Positions 16,968 through 26,716 are shown, counted from the stretch's first letter. The stretch is 64,000 bases of DNA from Primorskyibacter flagellatus (GCF_014638275.1 NZ_BMFJ01000001.1:2406338-2470337), one strand, 5' to 3'. Program-made: numbers and translations. Notes: generated by a model not told the origin, from the letters alone.

Positions 16968-18380
16968 TCAGGCCCGCATCGCCGGGCGCTTCTGCGGCCA
17001 GCCGGTTGCGCGGTGCCAGCCCTCGGCCAGTTGCAGGACGGCGAGGTCCCCGCGCGCCGGGCCGATGATCTGCAGCCCGAACGGCAGCCCTGCGTCGCCG
17101 AACCCGGCCGGGACGGAGACGGCGGGCAGGCCGATCAGCGAGGCCGGGATCACGCATTCCATCCAGCGGTGGTAGGTGTCCATCTTCCGGCCCGCGATCT
17201 CCTTCGGGTGCGCCCAGTCCACCGGGAAGGGCCAGACCTGCGCGGTCGGGGCGACAAGGGCGTCCACGGTATCGAACAGGGCGGCGGCACGACGGAACCA
17301 CGCAGAGCGGATCGCGCTCGCACGCTGGATTTGCGGGGCTGTCATGGCACGGCCGCGCTCCACCTCCCATATCGCATCCTCGCGGATACGGGGGCGGTGC
17401 GCGTCGTTGTCGTAGAGGGTAGCGAGGCTGGCCGCGACGGCGAAGGAGCGGAGGTCGATCCAGGCCTGCCAGATCTCGTCCGCCGGCATGGGCGGGTCCA
17501 GCGCGACGACTTCGCAGCCCAGGTCGGTGAAGGTGGCAAGCGCCGCCTCGCTCGCTGCCAGCAGCCCGTCATCCATCGCCCAGGCCCCGCCCCAGTCGGC
17601 CAGCCAGCCGATGCGGCGACCGGCGAGGTCGGCGCCGAGTGCGCCGTGAAAGCGCGGTCCGTCGTGGGACAGCGGCACCCGCGGATCACGCCCCGCCTGG
17701 ATGTCGAGCAGGGCCGCCATGTCGTCCGGGCAGCGCCCCATGGGTCCATTGGTGGAGAGCGGGTGCAGGAAGAGGTCGCGCTCCGGATCGCCGGGGACGA
17801 GGCCGTAGCTGGGACGAAAACCGTAGACATTGTTCCAACCGGCAGGGTTGCGCAGGCTGCCCATCATGTCGGACCCGTCGCAGACCCACTGCATCCCCGT
17901 CGCCAGCGCCACCCCTGCCCCGCCCGACGATCCTCCGGCGGAGCGCGTGGTGTCGTAGGGGTTGCGCGTCGCGCCGTAGACCGGATTGACGGAGTGGGAG
18001 CCGAGCCCGAATTCCGGCGCGTTGGTCTTGCCGATGAAGATCGCCCCCGCCGCCCGCATCCGCGCCACGAAGAGGTCGTCGTTCTTCGGCACGAAGTCCC
18101 GCAGCACCGGAGAGCCGAGAGTCGTGCGCAGCCCGGCGGTATTGGCCAGGTCCTTCACCGCGACAGGTACCCCGTGCAGCCAGCCTCTGCGGGGTGCGGC
18201 ATCGGCGGCGCGGGCCTCGGCCAACAGGGTGTCGGGATCGCGCAGTGCGACGATGGCGTTGACGGAGGGGTTCACCGCGCCGATCCGGTCGAGACAGGCG
18301 CGCATGGCCTCTTCGGCCGAAACCTCGCGGGCGGTGAGTCGGGCGACAAGGTCGCCGGCGTCGAGCTCTGTCAGGTCCAT
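16968..18380 (-). CDS. Amidase-signature family hydrolase
   Basis: 470-residue amidase of the AS family. Start 18380 is preceded by AGGAGG at ideal spacing. The Ser-Ser-Lys triad is visible: K76 (VAVKDLA), S151 or S152 (SAGGSSGG) and S175 (GSDMMGSLRNPA). The usual D-x-G-G-S-I-R is changed to D-M-M-G-S-L-R, a mild departure in the oxyanion-loop region. It converges on tamB with only 8 bp between stop codons. Such enzymes hydrolyse amides to acids; it could act downstream of the nitrile hydratase about 11 kb away, but that is only a metabolic guess. Confidence 0.88.
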   Translation of the reverse strand: MDLTELDAGDLVARLTAREVSAEEAMRACLDRIGAVNPSVNAIVALRDPDTLLAEARAADAAPRRGWLHGVPVAVKDLANTAGLRTTLGSPVLRDFVPKNDDLFVARMRAAGAIFIGKTNAPEFGLGSHSVNPVYGATRNPYDTTRSAGGSSGGAGVALATGMQWVCDGSDMMGSLRNPAGWNNVYGFRPSYGLVPGDPERDLFLHPLSTNGPMGRCPDDMAALLDIQAGRDPRVPLSHDGPRFHGALGADLAGRRIGWLADWGGAWAMDDGLLAASEAALATFTDLGCEVVALDPPMPADEIWQAWIDLRSFAVAASLATLYDNDAHRPRIREDAIWEVERGRAMTAPQIQRASAIRSAWFRRAAALFDTVDALVAPTAQVWPFPVDWAHPKEIAGRKMDTYHRWMECVIPASLIGLPAVSVPAGFGDAGLPFGLQIIGPARGDLAVLQLAEGWHRATGWPQKRPAMRA

Positions 18381-18501
18381 CGGATCCTCCTGTCCCGCCA
18401 GAGTAGCGGCCGGCGGCGCGGGTACCAGAGGAAAAGGCGTGTGTTGAAGGGGGAGGAGGGGCGCTGCCCCCGTCGCACCGTCGCTGCGACTGGTGGACAA
18501 A

Positions 18502-18562
18502 GGGGGCTCTGCCCCCGTCGCGTGACGCGACTCCCCTGGGATATTTCGGGCAAGATGAAGCT
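18502..18562 (+). repeat. GGATATTT/GGCAAGATGAA interspersed element with GC hairpin, copy 2
   Basis: GGGGGC-TCT-GCCCCC hairpin (18502-18516), a GTCGCGTGACGCGAC palindrome, then CTCCCCTGGGATATTT and CGGGCAAGATGAAG. It lies between the divergently transcribed amidase and lytic transglycosylase genes, so it cannot simply be a terminator. A partial copy of the hairpin part (GGGGCGCTGCCCCCGTCGC) occurs just before, near 18457. Confidence 0.65.
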
Positions 18563-18620
18563 TGGGTCGGCGGGGCCGGGAGGCTATCCTTTCGGGGAGT
18601 ATCAGCCGAGAGGATCGACC

Positions 18621-19415
18621 ATGACCCGCCGCCTGCCTGCCCTGATCGTCGCCTGCCTGCTGCCCGTCGCGGCGATGGCAGCGCCCTGTGGCAATACCGC
18701 CCAGGGATTCGAGGCCTGGAAAGCCGCCTTCGCGCGGGAGGCGCAGGCGGCCGGGGTCGGGCAGCGCGGGCTGAACGCGCTGACCGGGGTGAGCTATTCC
18801 AACGGCACCATCGCGGCGGACCGCAACCAGAAGGGGGTGAAATATTCGCTCAACGATTTCCTGCGGATCCGCGGGGTGGATGCCATCGTCGCGGGCGGGC
18901 GCAAGCGCAAGGCCGCGAACCGGGCATTCTACGACGTGGTAGAGCGGATCTACGGCGTTCCGGCGGGGATCCTGCTGGCGATCCACGGGATGGAAAGCGG
19001 CTTCGGATCGGGCTTCGGCAAGTACAACGTGCTGAGCTCGAATGCCACCGTGGCCTATGACTGCCGCCGGTCGGAGTTCTTTACCGGGCACCTCGTCGCG
19101 GCGCTGAAGCTGGTGGACCGCGGCTGGCTGGACCCGAATGCCCGCGGCGCGGCGCATGGCGAGATCGGGCATACGCAGTTCCTTGCCGGGAACGTGCTGG
19201 CCTATGGCGCGGACGGCGATGGCGACGGACGGGTGGATCTGTACGGGTTGTCGGACGCCATGGCCTCGACCGCGAACTTCTTCCGCCAGAAGGGATGGCA
19301 ACCGGGGCAGCCCTATGCCGAGGGCACGCGGAACTTTGCCGTCATCCGGGAATGGAACGCCGCCAAGGTCTATCAGCAGGCGATTGCGATTGCGGCGGCC
19401 CGGATTGACGGCTGA
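18621..19415 (+). CDS. Secreted lytic murein transglycosylase (MltB/SLT2-like)
   Basis: 264-residue periplasmic enzyme predicted to cleave peptidoglycan glycan strands, forming 1,6-anhydro products. ATG 18621 is preceded by GAGAGGA and opens a signal peptide ending AMAAP. The catalytic Glu is E125 in IHGMESGFGS, and the fold signature continues with GEIGHTQFLAGNVLAYGADGD (a Q-F/Y motif of SLT2 enzymes). There is no lipobox, so it is soluble rather than a lipoprotein like E. coli MltB. It is transcribed divergently from the amidase. Confidence 0.88.
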   Translation: MTRRLPALIVACLLPVAAMAAPCGNTAQGFEAWKAAFAREAQAAGVGQRGLNALTGVSYSNGTIAADRNQKGVKYSLNDFLRIRGVDAIVAGGRKRKAANRAFYDVVERIYGVPAGILLAIHGMESGFGSGFGKYNVLSSNATVAYDCRRSEFFTGHLVAALKLVDRGWLDPNARGAAHGEIGHTQFLAGNVLAYGADGDGDGRVDLYGLSDAMASTANFFRQKGWQPGQPYAEGTRNFAVIREWNAAKVYQQAIAIAAARIDG

Positions 19416-19436
19416 GGCGGTCGTCCGGCCGGGCGT

Positions 19437-21431
19437 CTAGGCCGGACGCGTCACCGGCCCCTCCCCCGCCCGCCAGGCCAGTGCGAGCGGCAGGGCCGCC
19501 AGCGCGAAGCCGAGCACCGTGGTCATGGTGTGGCTGAGCCCTCCGAGCCCGCCCATGGGGGCCGCGATCAGCAGACCGGCGAAGAACAGCAGCACCCGAA
19601 GGGCCGCCCCGGTCGCGCCGGAACCGAGCGAGCCGATCAGGCTGACATGCCCCTGCAGCGCGGCGGATATGAACCAGATCCCGGCGATGGCGCAGGCGAG
19701 GACGAAGAGCACCTCTCCGGTGCCGGCCTGTCCTATCAGGGCGGGGTTCAGCACGAAGAAGAAGGGCGTTATGTAGATCACTCCGCCAAGGCGCATTGCC
19801 TCCAGCCCCGTCTTCATCGGGTCCGCACCCGCCATGGAGGCGGCGGCGAAGGCACCCAGGGCGACCGGCGGGGTGATGTAGCTGACCATGCCCCAGTAAA
19901 GGATGAACAGGTGCACGGCGAGCTCGTTCAGCCCCGCCTGCACCAGCGCGGGTGCAAGGATCACGGCGAGGAAGATGTAGCAGGCCGTCACCGTCATCCC
20001 CATGCCGAAGATGAAGGCCGTCACCGCCCCCATGATGAGCAGCAGCGCGACGGAGTTGCCCGCCAGCGCCACCAGTTCCCCCGCCAGCGGTCCGGTGAGG
20101 CCGGTGGCCTGGAACGCGCCGACGATCATCCCGATGCCAAGCAGGACGGCGACCAGTTCCGCGAGGATCCGCCCGACGGAGGCGATCATGTCGAAGAACC
20201 CCCGGACGGAGAAGCGGTCAGGCCCCATCACCTGGTTGATCACCAGCAGCAGCAGGATGGCGTAGAAGGGCGCGGTGCGTTCCCATCTGTAGGCGACCAT
20301 CAGGTAGATCAGCAGGGCGAAGACAAAGATGTAGATCCAGCCTGACCGGAAGGTCGCGCCAAGCTGGGGCAGGATCTCCTTCGCCATGCCACGCAGGCCG
20401 CGCCGGGCGGAATAGGCGTCGATCTGCGCGAAGAGCCCGAAATAGTAGAGCAGCGAGGGGATGGCCGCCGCCAGCATGATCTCCGTGTAGGGCAGGCCGA
20501 GCCACGAGGCCATGACGAAGGCCGTCGCGCCCATGATCGGCGGCATCAGCACGCCCCCGGTTGAGGCGCAGGCCTCGGTCGCCGCCGCGTAGCGGGCAGA
20601 GAAACCGGCCTGCCGCATGGCGGGGATCGACACCGCGCCGGTGGTCAGCACGTTGGAGATTACCGACCCGGACATGGAGCCCATGAAGCCGGAGGCAAAG
20701 ATCGCCACCTTGGCCGACCCGCCCCGGTAGCGTCCGACCAGGGCCAGGGCGAGATCGTTGAAGAAGCGGCCCCCGCCGGTGTACTGGAGCACGGCCCCGA
20801 ACAGGATGAAGCCGATGACCAGCGTTCCGAAGGCCTGCATCGGGATGCCGAAAGACCCCTCGGCCGAATACATGAAGAAGGGCACCACATCCCGGAAGGG
20901 CTGGGTGAAACCGGACAGCGGGTCGGGCACCTTGTCGGCAAAGGTCGGGTAGAGCGAGAACAGCAGCACCACCCCGAACAGCACGTTGCCGCCGGTGCGG
21001 CGGGTGCCTTCGAGGATGAGCAGGTAGAAGACAATGGCCGCCCAGACCCCGTGGTCGGGCGCGGCGTATTCCCAGCCGTAGGTGGCGGCGGTTTCGGCGT
21101 TGAAGGCCATGTATCCGCCGGTTGCGACGGCGGCGGCGAAGAGGATCCAGTCGTACCACGGAACCCTTGCGGTATGGGGCGCGCGGGCGCGGAAGGTCAG
21201 GAACGCGAGACACAGGAAAATGCCCGCCAGCAGGTTCAGATAGACCCCGTCGAGGATCGCGCTGCCGGTGAGTTTCAGGTTGAACAGCTGATTCACGGTC
21301 AGCGCGATGGCGAAGAGCGTGAAGGCGACGATTATGATGCGCGGCAGCCCGGTGAAGCGGAGCTTTTCGCTGGCCGCCTCGGCCTCGATCAGGGCCGCGC
21401 CACGGCCGGTTGCTGCATCCTTGTCGGTCAT
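19437..21431 (-). CDS. TRAP transporter permease, fused 4TM/12TM (TAXI-type)
   Basis: 664-residue polytopic inner-membrane protein combining the small (DctQ-like) and large (DctM-like) TRAP subunits, as is usual for TAXI systems. Hydrophobic helices fill the protein; family landmarks include GSMSGSVISNVLTTGAVSIP and TGGVLMPPIMGATAFVMA in the large-subunit part. It uses an ion gradient to import a substrate delivered by the binding protein encoded 120 bp upstream. A terminator-like hairpin separates the two genes and probably sets their expression ratio. The substrate is unknown. Confidence 0.92.
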   Translation of the reverse strand: MTDKDAATGRGAALIEAEAASEKLRFTGLPRIIIVAFTLFAIALTVNQLFNLKLTGSAILDGVYLNLLAGIFLCLAFLTFRARAPHTARVPWYDWILFAAAVATGGYMAFNAETAATYGWEYAAPDHGVWAAIVFYLLILEGTRRTGGNVLFGVVLLFSLYPTFADKVPDPLSGFTQPFRDVVPFFMYSAEGSFGIPMQAFGTLVIGFILFGAVLQYTGGGRFFNDLALALVGRYRGGSAKVAIFASGFMGSMSGSVISNVLTTGAVSIPAMRQAGFSARYAAATEACASTGGVLMPPIMGATAFVMASWLGLPYTEIMLAAAIPSLLYYFGLFAQIDAYSARRGLRGMAKEILPQLGATFRSGWIYIFVFALLIYLMVAYRWERTAPFYAILLLLVINQVMGPDRFSVRGFFDMIASVGRILAELVAVLLGIGMIVGAFQATGLTGPLAGELVALAGNSVALLLIMGAVTAFIFGMGMTVTACYIFLAVILAPALVQAGLNELAVHLFILYWGMVSYITPPVALGAFAAASMAGADPMKTGLEAMRLGGVIYITPFFFVLNPALIGQAGTGEVLFVLACAIAGIWFISAALQGHVSLIGSLGSGATGAALRVLLFFAGLLIAAPMGGLGGLSHTMTTVLGFALAALPLALAWRAGEGPVTRPA

Positions 21432-21507
21432 CTCTTGTTCCCCCGTGCGGCCCCCGTCAGGCCCCGTGCGGCGTCTGCGGCCGCCTGTCCTGTCGCGCGT
21501 GTCAGCA

Positions 21508-21535
21508 AAAAGGGCGGGCCGCTGCGGCCCGCCCT
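21508..21535 (-). terminator. Intrinsic terminator/attenuator between TAXI binding protein and TRAP permease
   Basis: On the minus strand GGGCGGGCCGC-A-GCGGCCCGCCC (11-bp stem) is followed directly by TTTTTG. It is 17 bp after the binding-protein stop and about 80 bp before the permease start, so readthrough would give less permease than binding protein. Confidence 0.75.
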
Positions 21536-21551
21536 CATGACAATGGTCGGC

Positions 21552-22706
21552 TTACATCGGCGCCGGCATGCCCGCCGCGCCGAGGGCTTCCTTGCGCTTG
21601 GCCGCCCAGGCCTCGGCCCAGTCGCCGTCGGGGTTGGCGGCGGTCAGCTCTTCCCACGCTGCTGCCAGCACGTTCTGGCGTTCGATAAGCATGTCGTTAT
21701 GGCTCTGCGCCTCGTCGGTCCAGACACCGGCTTCCTGGTAGTACTTCACCGCGCCCTCGTGGAACGGCACCACCCAGTCGAAGACCTGGTTGCCAAGCGC
21801 CCAGCCATTGGCGCCCGGCGCGTTGCCCTCGTACTTGTCGAACAGTTCCACCATGGCCTTGGTCATGTTGTAGACAAGGTCGGCGTCCTGCGTGTCGTAG
21901 GCCATCAGGATCGGATAGGGATAGGTGCCGAGCGTCTTGCCCTCGGTCCCGTCAAGCTCCGCGCCGAGGGTGGCCTTGGTCATCACGTAGTAGGGCGCGA
22001 CAGCCTTGAGCCGGTCGAAGGCCTCCTTGTCGTCGGGATCGACCGGGGGCCAGAAGATGCCGTGCGGGCTGGACGCGGTTTCATAGGCGTTGCCTGCCGT
22101 GGTGATCGCGAAGGCGGCGTCGGTCGATCCGTCGACCATGCCGGTCCAGGATGCGCCATAGCCGCCGAATTCGACCACGTTCACGTCGTCCCAGGTCAGG
22201 CCGCCATAGGCCAGCCAGGCCTCCGCATTGGTGTTCAGCGCCGGCGCGCCCTTGATGTAGGAGACGTTCAGCCCCTTCATGTCGGCATGGGTGAAGCCCT
22301 CGCAGCCCGGCTTTCCCGCCTTCTCGCAGCCGGTCTTCGTGACGGCGAGCACAAGCGCGGAGCCTGAGCCGACGTTGTTCATCAGAAGACGGACCTTCTG
22401 CGGCCCCCAGGCCTTGTCGCCGAATTCGAAGACGCCTTCCTGCGCCATGTAGGTGCCGACCCCGTTGGCCGAGAACTGGACCTTGCCCTGACGGACCGGT
22501 TCAAGCCGGCTGAGGTCGTTCTTGCCGGGCAGGATCCGCAGGTTCGTGCCCGAAGCCTCCTGCATGGCGGCCCCGATGGCCACCGCCTGGTTGTAGCCCG
22601 AAGAGCCGGTGTCATAGGCCGTCCAGGTGACAGTGTCGGGCAGTCCTTCGGCGGCAACGGACGTCGCCGCCAGCGCCAGAACGGCGCCAAGCGTGATGGT
22701 ACGCAT
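21552..22706 (-). CDS. TAXI-family TRAP transporter solute-binding protein
   Basis: 384-residue periplasmic receptor. Start 22706 has GGAGGAG six bases upstream and opens a signal peptide (MRTITLGAVLALAATSVAAEG). TAXI hallmarks are visible: TWTAYDTGSSGYNQAVAIGAAMQ near the mature N-terminus and the central domain around EFGGYGASWTGMVDGSTDAAF. It captures a small organic acid-like ligand for the fused permease encoded downstream. The ligand cannot be assigned from sequence. Confidence 0.92.
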   Translation of the reverse strand: MRTITLGAVLALAATSVAAEGLPDTVTWTAYDTGSSGYNQAVAIGAAMQEASGTNLRILPGKNDLSRLEPVRQGKVQFSANGVGTYMAQEGVFEFGDKAWGPQKVRLLMNNVGSGSALVLAVTKTGCEKAGKPGCEGFTHADMKGLNVSYIKGAPALNTNAEAWLAYGGLTWDDVNVVEFGGYGASWTGMVDGSTDAAFAITTAGNAYETASSPHGIFWPPVDPDDKEAFDRLKAVAPYYVMTKATLGAELDGTEGKTLGTYPYPILMAYDTQDADLVYNMTKAMVELFDKYEGNAPGANGWALGNQVFDWVVPFHEGAVKYYQEAGVWTDEAQSHNDMLIERQNVLAAAWEELTAANPDGDWAEAWAAKRKEALGAAGMPAPM

Positions 22707-22802
22707 GATTTCTCCTCCCATTCGGCGGTCTCCCGTCCGCCGGTGGAGGGAGGATTGCATGGCCGGGAGGTGTTCTCAAAGGAAAAATTTCCGCAGGGCG
22801 GA

Positions 22803-23927
22803 TCAGTCTTCCGCCGTCGCCTCGGCCCGGCTCTTGCCGCTGACGTCCATGGCCAGCGTCGCCGCCATGAAGTCGTCGAGATCCCCGTCCAGCACACCCT
22901 GGGTGTCCGAGGTCTCGTGGCTTGTGCGCAGGTCCTTCACCATCTGGTAGGGCTGCAGGACGTAGGAGCGGATCTGGTTGCCCCAGCCCGCCGACCCCTT
23001 GCTTTCATGTGCCTCGTTGATCGCCGCGTTCCGCTTGTCGAGCTCCAGCTGGTAAAGCCGCGACTTCAGCGCCTTCATGGCGATGTCCCGGTTCTGGTGC
23101 TGCGACTTCTCGGAACTGGTGACGACGATCCCTGTGGGATGGTGGGTGATCCGGACGGCGGAGTCGGTGGTGTTCACGTGCTGCCCGCCCGCACCGGACG
23201 ACCGGTAGGTGTCGATCCGGATGTCCGCCGGATTGACCTCGATCTCGATATTGTCGTCGACGACCGGGTAGACCCAGACGGACGCGAAAGAGGTCTCGCG
23301 CGTGCCCTTGCCGAAGGGGCTGATACGAACCAGACGGTGCACGCCGGATTCGGACTTCAGCCAGCCATAGGCGTTGAGCCCGCTGATCTTGTAGGCGCAG
23401 GACTTGATCCCGGCCTCCGCGCCCGCTTCCTCGGACTGGAGTTCGACCTTGTAGCCACGCTTGTCGGCCCATCTGACGTACATCCGCTGGAGCATCTGCG
23501 CCCAGTCGCAGGCCTCCGTCCCCCCTGCCCCGGCGTTGATCTCGAGGAAGGTGTCGTTGCTGTCGGCTTCACCGTTCAGCAGCGCCTCGAGCTCCTTCTC
23601 GGCGGCGCGGGCACGCAGGGCCTTCAGGGCGGCCTCGGCTTCGGCCACGACCTCCGCGTCGTCCTCCATCTCGCCCAGCTCGATCAGGTCGACATTGTCG
23701 GTGAGGTCCTGCTTGATCCCGTCATGCACCGCGATGCGGTCCACCAGCATCTGCCGGTCGCGCATCAGGGCCTGCGCCTTCTCGGGATCGTCCCAGAGAT
23801 TGGGGTCCTCCACCCGCGCGTTGAATTCCTCCAGCCGGTGCTGCGCGGTCGTCCAGTCCATCCGCTGGCGCAGAAGCTCCAGCGAATTCTCGATTTCGGA
23901 GACGATGGTCTGGGTCTCGGCGCGCAT
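22803..23927 (-). CDS. prfB: Peptide chain release factor 2
   Basis: 374-residue RF2 that ends translation at UGA and UAA. The recognition tripeptide SPF is at residues 203-205 (SPF marks RF2, not RF1), and the catalytic GGQ is at 247-249 within [17 protein letters not shown]. The frame is continuous from ATG 23927: the autoregulatory +1 frameshift site found in many bacteria is absent, as is common in alphaproteobacteria. It lies between the TRAP genes and the PBP1A gene, all on the minus strand. Confidence 0.96.
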   Translation of the reverse strand: MRAETQTIVSEIENSLELLRQRMDWTTAQHRLEEFNARVEDPNLWDDPEKAQALMRDRQMLVDRIAVHDGIKQDLTDNVDLIELGEMEDDAEVVAEAEAALKALRARAAEKELEALLNGEADSNDTFLEINAGAGGTEACDWAQMLQRMYVRWADKRGYKVELQSEEAGAEAGIKSCAYKISGLNAYGWLKSESGVHRLVRISPFGKGTRETSFASVWVYPVVDDNIEIEVNPADIRIDTYRSSGAGGQHVNTTDSAVRITHHPTGIVVTSSEKSQHQNRDIAMKALKSRLYQLELDKRNAAINEAHESKGSAGWGNQIRSYVLQPYQMVKDLRTSHETSDTQGVLDGDLDDFMAATLAMDVSGKSRAEATAED

Positions 23928-23996
23928 GTCGGATCCGTTCGGTTGGTGAGTGTCGCGTGATAGCGCGGGCGGGGCGAAGGGGCAAGGCGGCGGAGC

Positions 23997-24044
23997 GCCG
24001 GGCCGAAGCCCGGCATACGCACAGGCCGGGCTTCAGCCCGGCAT
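23997..24044. repeat. Tandem REP-like hairpins
   Basis: Two 18-20 bp palindromes (GCCGGGCCGAAGCCCGGC and GCCGGGCTTCAGCCCGGC), each followed by ATAC, sit between prfB and the PBP1A stop codon. Related hairpins lie at 1142, 28293 and 41788. They are bulk intergenic repeats; a transcript-end function is possible but unproven. Confidence 0.6.
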
Positions 24045-24055
24045 ACCCTGCATCG

Positions 24056-26572
24056 TCAATAGAGCCCGCCCGAGGACAATGTCCCGAAGCTCGCCTTCGG
24101 CCCGACAACCGCCTTCTTGCCCGACGAGGTCGTGACCTGCCGCGCGCCGCTGCCGCCGGCCTCGTCGAACAGCGGCAGGTCGGACCCCATGGCGAACCCG
24201 CCGTCGAAGCTGACGCCGAAGATCGGCTCCTCCCCGTCGCGGAAGTATTCGGCCACCACGTTTTCCCCGGTCGCCCCGTCGGGCAGGCGGGCGCCGGTGT
24301 AGCGGTCGATGTTGATGAAATGGCCGCCCGGCGGGATCTTGAACTTGCCGCCGCCGTATTCCTTGATCGCCTCGCTCATGAAGCGCTGGAACACCGGCCC
24401 GCAGAAGCCGCCACCCGACGCGCCCCGGCCAAGCGGCTGCGGGTCGTCGTAGCCGATGTAGCAGCCCGCCACCACGTTCGAGGTGAAGCCGATGAACCAC
24501 ACATCCTTGGCGTCGTTCGTCGTCCCCGTCTTGCCCGCCGTCGGCACCGGCAGGTTGACCGAATGCGAGGCCGTGCCGCGCTGCACCACGCCCTGCAGCA
24601 TGGAGGTCAGCTGGTAGGCGGTGATCGCATCCATCACCCGCGCCCGGTCCGACACGATGCGCGGAGAGCGCGAGCGCGGGATCGACGGGTCGGTGCAGTC
24701 GGTGCAGGTGCGCTGGTCGTGGCGGTAGATCGTCTTGCCGTAGCGGTCCTGCACCCGGTCCACCAGCGTCGGCTCCACCCGCTCGCCGCCGTTGGCGAAC
24801 ATCGCGTAGGCCGACACCATCTTGTAAAGCGTCGTCTCCTCGGACCCGAGCGCGTTGGCGAGGTACTGGCCCATGTTGTCATAGACCCCGAAGCGCTCCG
24901 CATAGCCCGCCACGACATCCATCCCGACCTCCTGCGCAAGCCGGATGGTCATGACGTTGCGCGACCGCTCGATCCCGGTGCGCAGGGGGGTGGGGCCGTA
25001 GAACTGGTGGCTGGCGTTCATCGGACGCCACATGCCCTGCGGGGTGTTGATCTCGATCGGGGCGTCGATGACGATGGTCGCGGGGGTGTAGCCACTGTCC
25101 AGCGCCGCCGCATAGACAAACGGCTTGAACGAGGACCCCGGCTGCCGCCGCGCCTGCGTCGCGCGGTTGAAGACGGAGTTCTGATAGCTGAACCCGCCCT
25201 GCATCGCGATCACGCGGCCGGTGTTGACGTCCATCGCCATGAAGCCGCCCTGCACGTCGGGTACCTGGCGCAGGGTCCACCGGATGAACTGGTCGCCCTC
25301 GGTCATGCGGCGGACATGCACCACGTCGCCGACTTTGAAATTGTCGTGGAAATCGCCGCGCAGCCAGCCGATGTCCTTGCGGGGCACGACAAAGGGCTCG
25401 GCCTCCGTCTCCTCGACCCCCTCGATGCCAAGCCGGATCTCCTGGTCGCCGATCTCCAGCACCACCGCCGGATGCCAGGGCGCGTCCAGCGTCACGTCGC
25501 GGGCGACGCGGACGTCGGCAAGCGCGGCGCGCCAGCTTTCCTCCGTCTTCAGCTTTGCCGGATCGATGGTCTTGCCGGTGCCGCGCCAGCGGCCCAGTCC
25601 GCGGTCATAGACCTCAAGCTGTTCCTGCAGGGCATGGGCCGCGCGGACCTGCATGTCCGGGTCGATGGTGGCGCGCACGGTGAACCCGCCCGAGAAGAAT
25701 TCGTCGTCGCCGAAATCCCGGCTCAGCTGGCGACGGATCTCGTCGGTGAAATAGTCGCGCGGGGGGCGTTCGTCGCGGTAGCTCTCGAAATCGCCGTTCT
25801 GCACGGAGCGGAGCGGCTGCTGCACCTCCTGCTGATAGACCGCGCGGGTGATGTATCCGTTCTCCATCATCTCGCGCAGGACATAGTCGCGGCGCTGCGT
25901 GACCCGTTCCTTCGCGGTGACGGGGTGATAGCGGCCCGGCGCCTGAGGCATGGCCGCCAGCATCGCGGCCTCGTGCGGGGCCAGTTCGGACAGGGACTTG
26001 TTGAAATAGGTCTGGGCGGCGGCGGCTACGCCGTAGGAGTTCTGGCCGAGGAAAATCTCGTTCAGGTACAGCTCCAGGATCTTCTCCTTCGGCATCGATT
26101 CCTCGAGCCGCGCGGCAAGGATGATCTCCTTGATCTTGCGCTCGATCTGCCGGTCGCCGGACAGCAGGAAGTTCTTCATCACCTGCTGCGTGATGGTCGA
26201 GGCCCCGCGCACGGTCTTGCCCCGCGTCTGCACCGCCTCCACGATGGCGGCGGCGATGCCGCGGGTGTCATAGCCCTTGTGGGTATAGAAATTCTTGTCC
26301 TCCGCCGAGATGAAGGCCTCCTTGATGAGGTCCGGAATCTCGTCCGCCGGCGCGAACAGCCGCCGTTCCACCGCGAATTCGTCGATGATCCGCCCTTCGG
26401 AGGAATAGATCCGGCTGATCGTCTTGGGCTGGTAGGACGCGAGGCTCTCGTGACTCGGCAGGTCGCGGCCATAGACCCAGAAGACCGCGCCGATGGACAG
26501 CGCGACGACCATGGCCGACAGCGTCACGAAGCTGAAGATCGTGCCGAAGAAGGAAAGAATGAATCTGAGCAT
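24056..26572 (-). CDS. mrcA: Penicillin-binding protein 1A (bifunctional)
   Basis: 838-residue class A PBP that polymerises glycan strands and cross-links peptides. A single N-terminal membrane anchor (residues 8-34) is followed by the GT51 domain with catalytic E91 (SAEDKNFYTHKG) and GASTITQQ. An OB-like insert precedes the transpeptidase domain, which has S480-x-x-K483 (PGSSFKP), SRN in GIERSRNVMT and KTGTT. amiC lies upstream on the same strand, separated by a repeat element, so cell-wall synthesis and hydrolysis genes are paired here. Confidence 0.95.
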   Translation of the reverse strand: MLRFILSFFGTIFSFVTLSAMVVALSIGAVFWVYGRDLPSHESLASYQPKTISRIYSSEGRIIDEFAVERRLFAPADEIPDLIKEAFISAEDKNFYTHKGYDTRGIAAAIVEAVQTRGKTVRGASTITQQVMKNFLLSGDRQIERKIKEIILAARLEESMPKEKILELYLNEIFLGQNSYGVAAAAQTYFNKSLSELAPHEAAMLAAMPQAPGRYHPVTAKERVTQRRDYVLREMMENGYITRAVYQQEVQQPLRSVQNGDFESYRDERPPRDYFTDEIRRQLSRDFGDDEFFSGGFTVRATIDPDMQVRAAHALQEQLEVYDRGLGRWRGTGKTIDPAKLKTEESWRAALADVRVARDVTLDAPWHPAVVLEIGDQEIRLGIEGVEETEAEPFVVPRKDIGWLRGDFHDNFKVGDVVHVRRMTEGDQFIRWTLRQVPDVQGGFMAMDVNTGRVIAMQGGFSYQNSVFNRATQARRQPGSSFKPFVYAAALDSGYTPATIVIDAPIEINTPQGMWRPMNASHQFYGPTPLRTGIERSRNVMTIRLAQEVGMDVVAGYAERFGVYDNMGQYLANALGSEETTLYKMVSAYAMFANGGERVEPTLVDRVQDRYGKTIYRHDQRTCTDCTDPSIPRSRSPRIVSDRARVMDAITAYQLTSMLQGVVQRGTASHSVNLPVPTAGKTGTTNDAKDVWFIGFTSNVVAGCYIGYDDPQPLGRGASGGGFCGPVFQRFMSEAIKEYGGGKFKIPPGGHFINIDRYTGARLPDGATGENVVAEYFRDGEEPIFGVSFDGGFAMGSDLPLFDEAGGSGARQVTTSSGKKAVVGPKASFGTLSSGGLY

Positions 26573-26649
26573 CGGGCCCCCTGCTGATGCCCGTCATATA
26601 CGCCCGCCCGCCCGCGTGGTCAAAACACATCGGCGCCATGGCGCGGGCG

Positions 26650-26703
26650 CCCCTTTCAACTTGCCGCAAATATCCCGGGAGGTCCGGAGGGCAGCGCCCT
26701 CCG
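26650..26703 (-). repeat. GGATATTT/GGCAAGATGAA interspersed element with hairpin, copy 3
   Basis: On the minus strand CCGGAGGGC-GCT-GCCCTCCGG (26683-26703) precedes CTCCCGGGATATTT and GCGGCAAGTTGAAAGGGG. It sits between amiC and mrcA, starting 13 bp after the amiC stop and ending about 80 bp before the mrcA start. Confidence 0.65.
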
Positions 26704-26716
26704 GTCCCGCAGTCGC

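Noticed and set aside
14476-17370. 964-codon open frame opposite tamB
   Set aside because: Arg/Ala/Pro-rich shadow with no motifs; the plus strand encodes a full TamB with its DUF490 end.
22803-23927. Programmed +1 frameshift in prfB
   Set aside because: The frame is continuous from the ATG; there is no in-frame UGA near codon 26.
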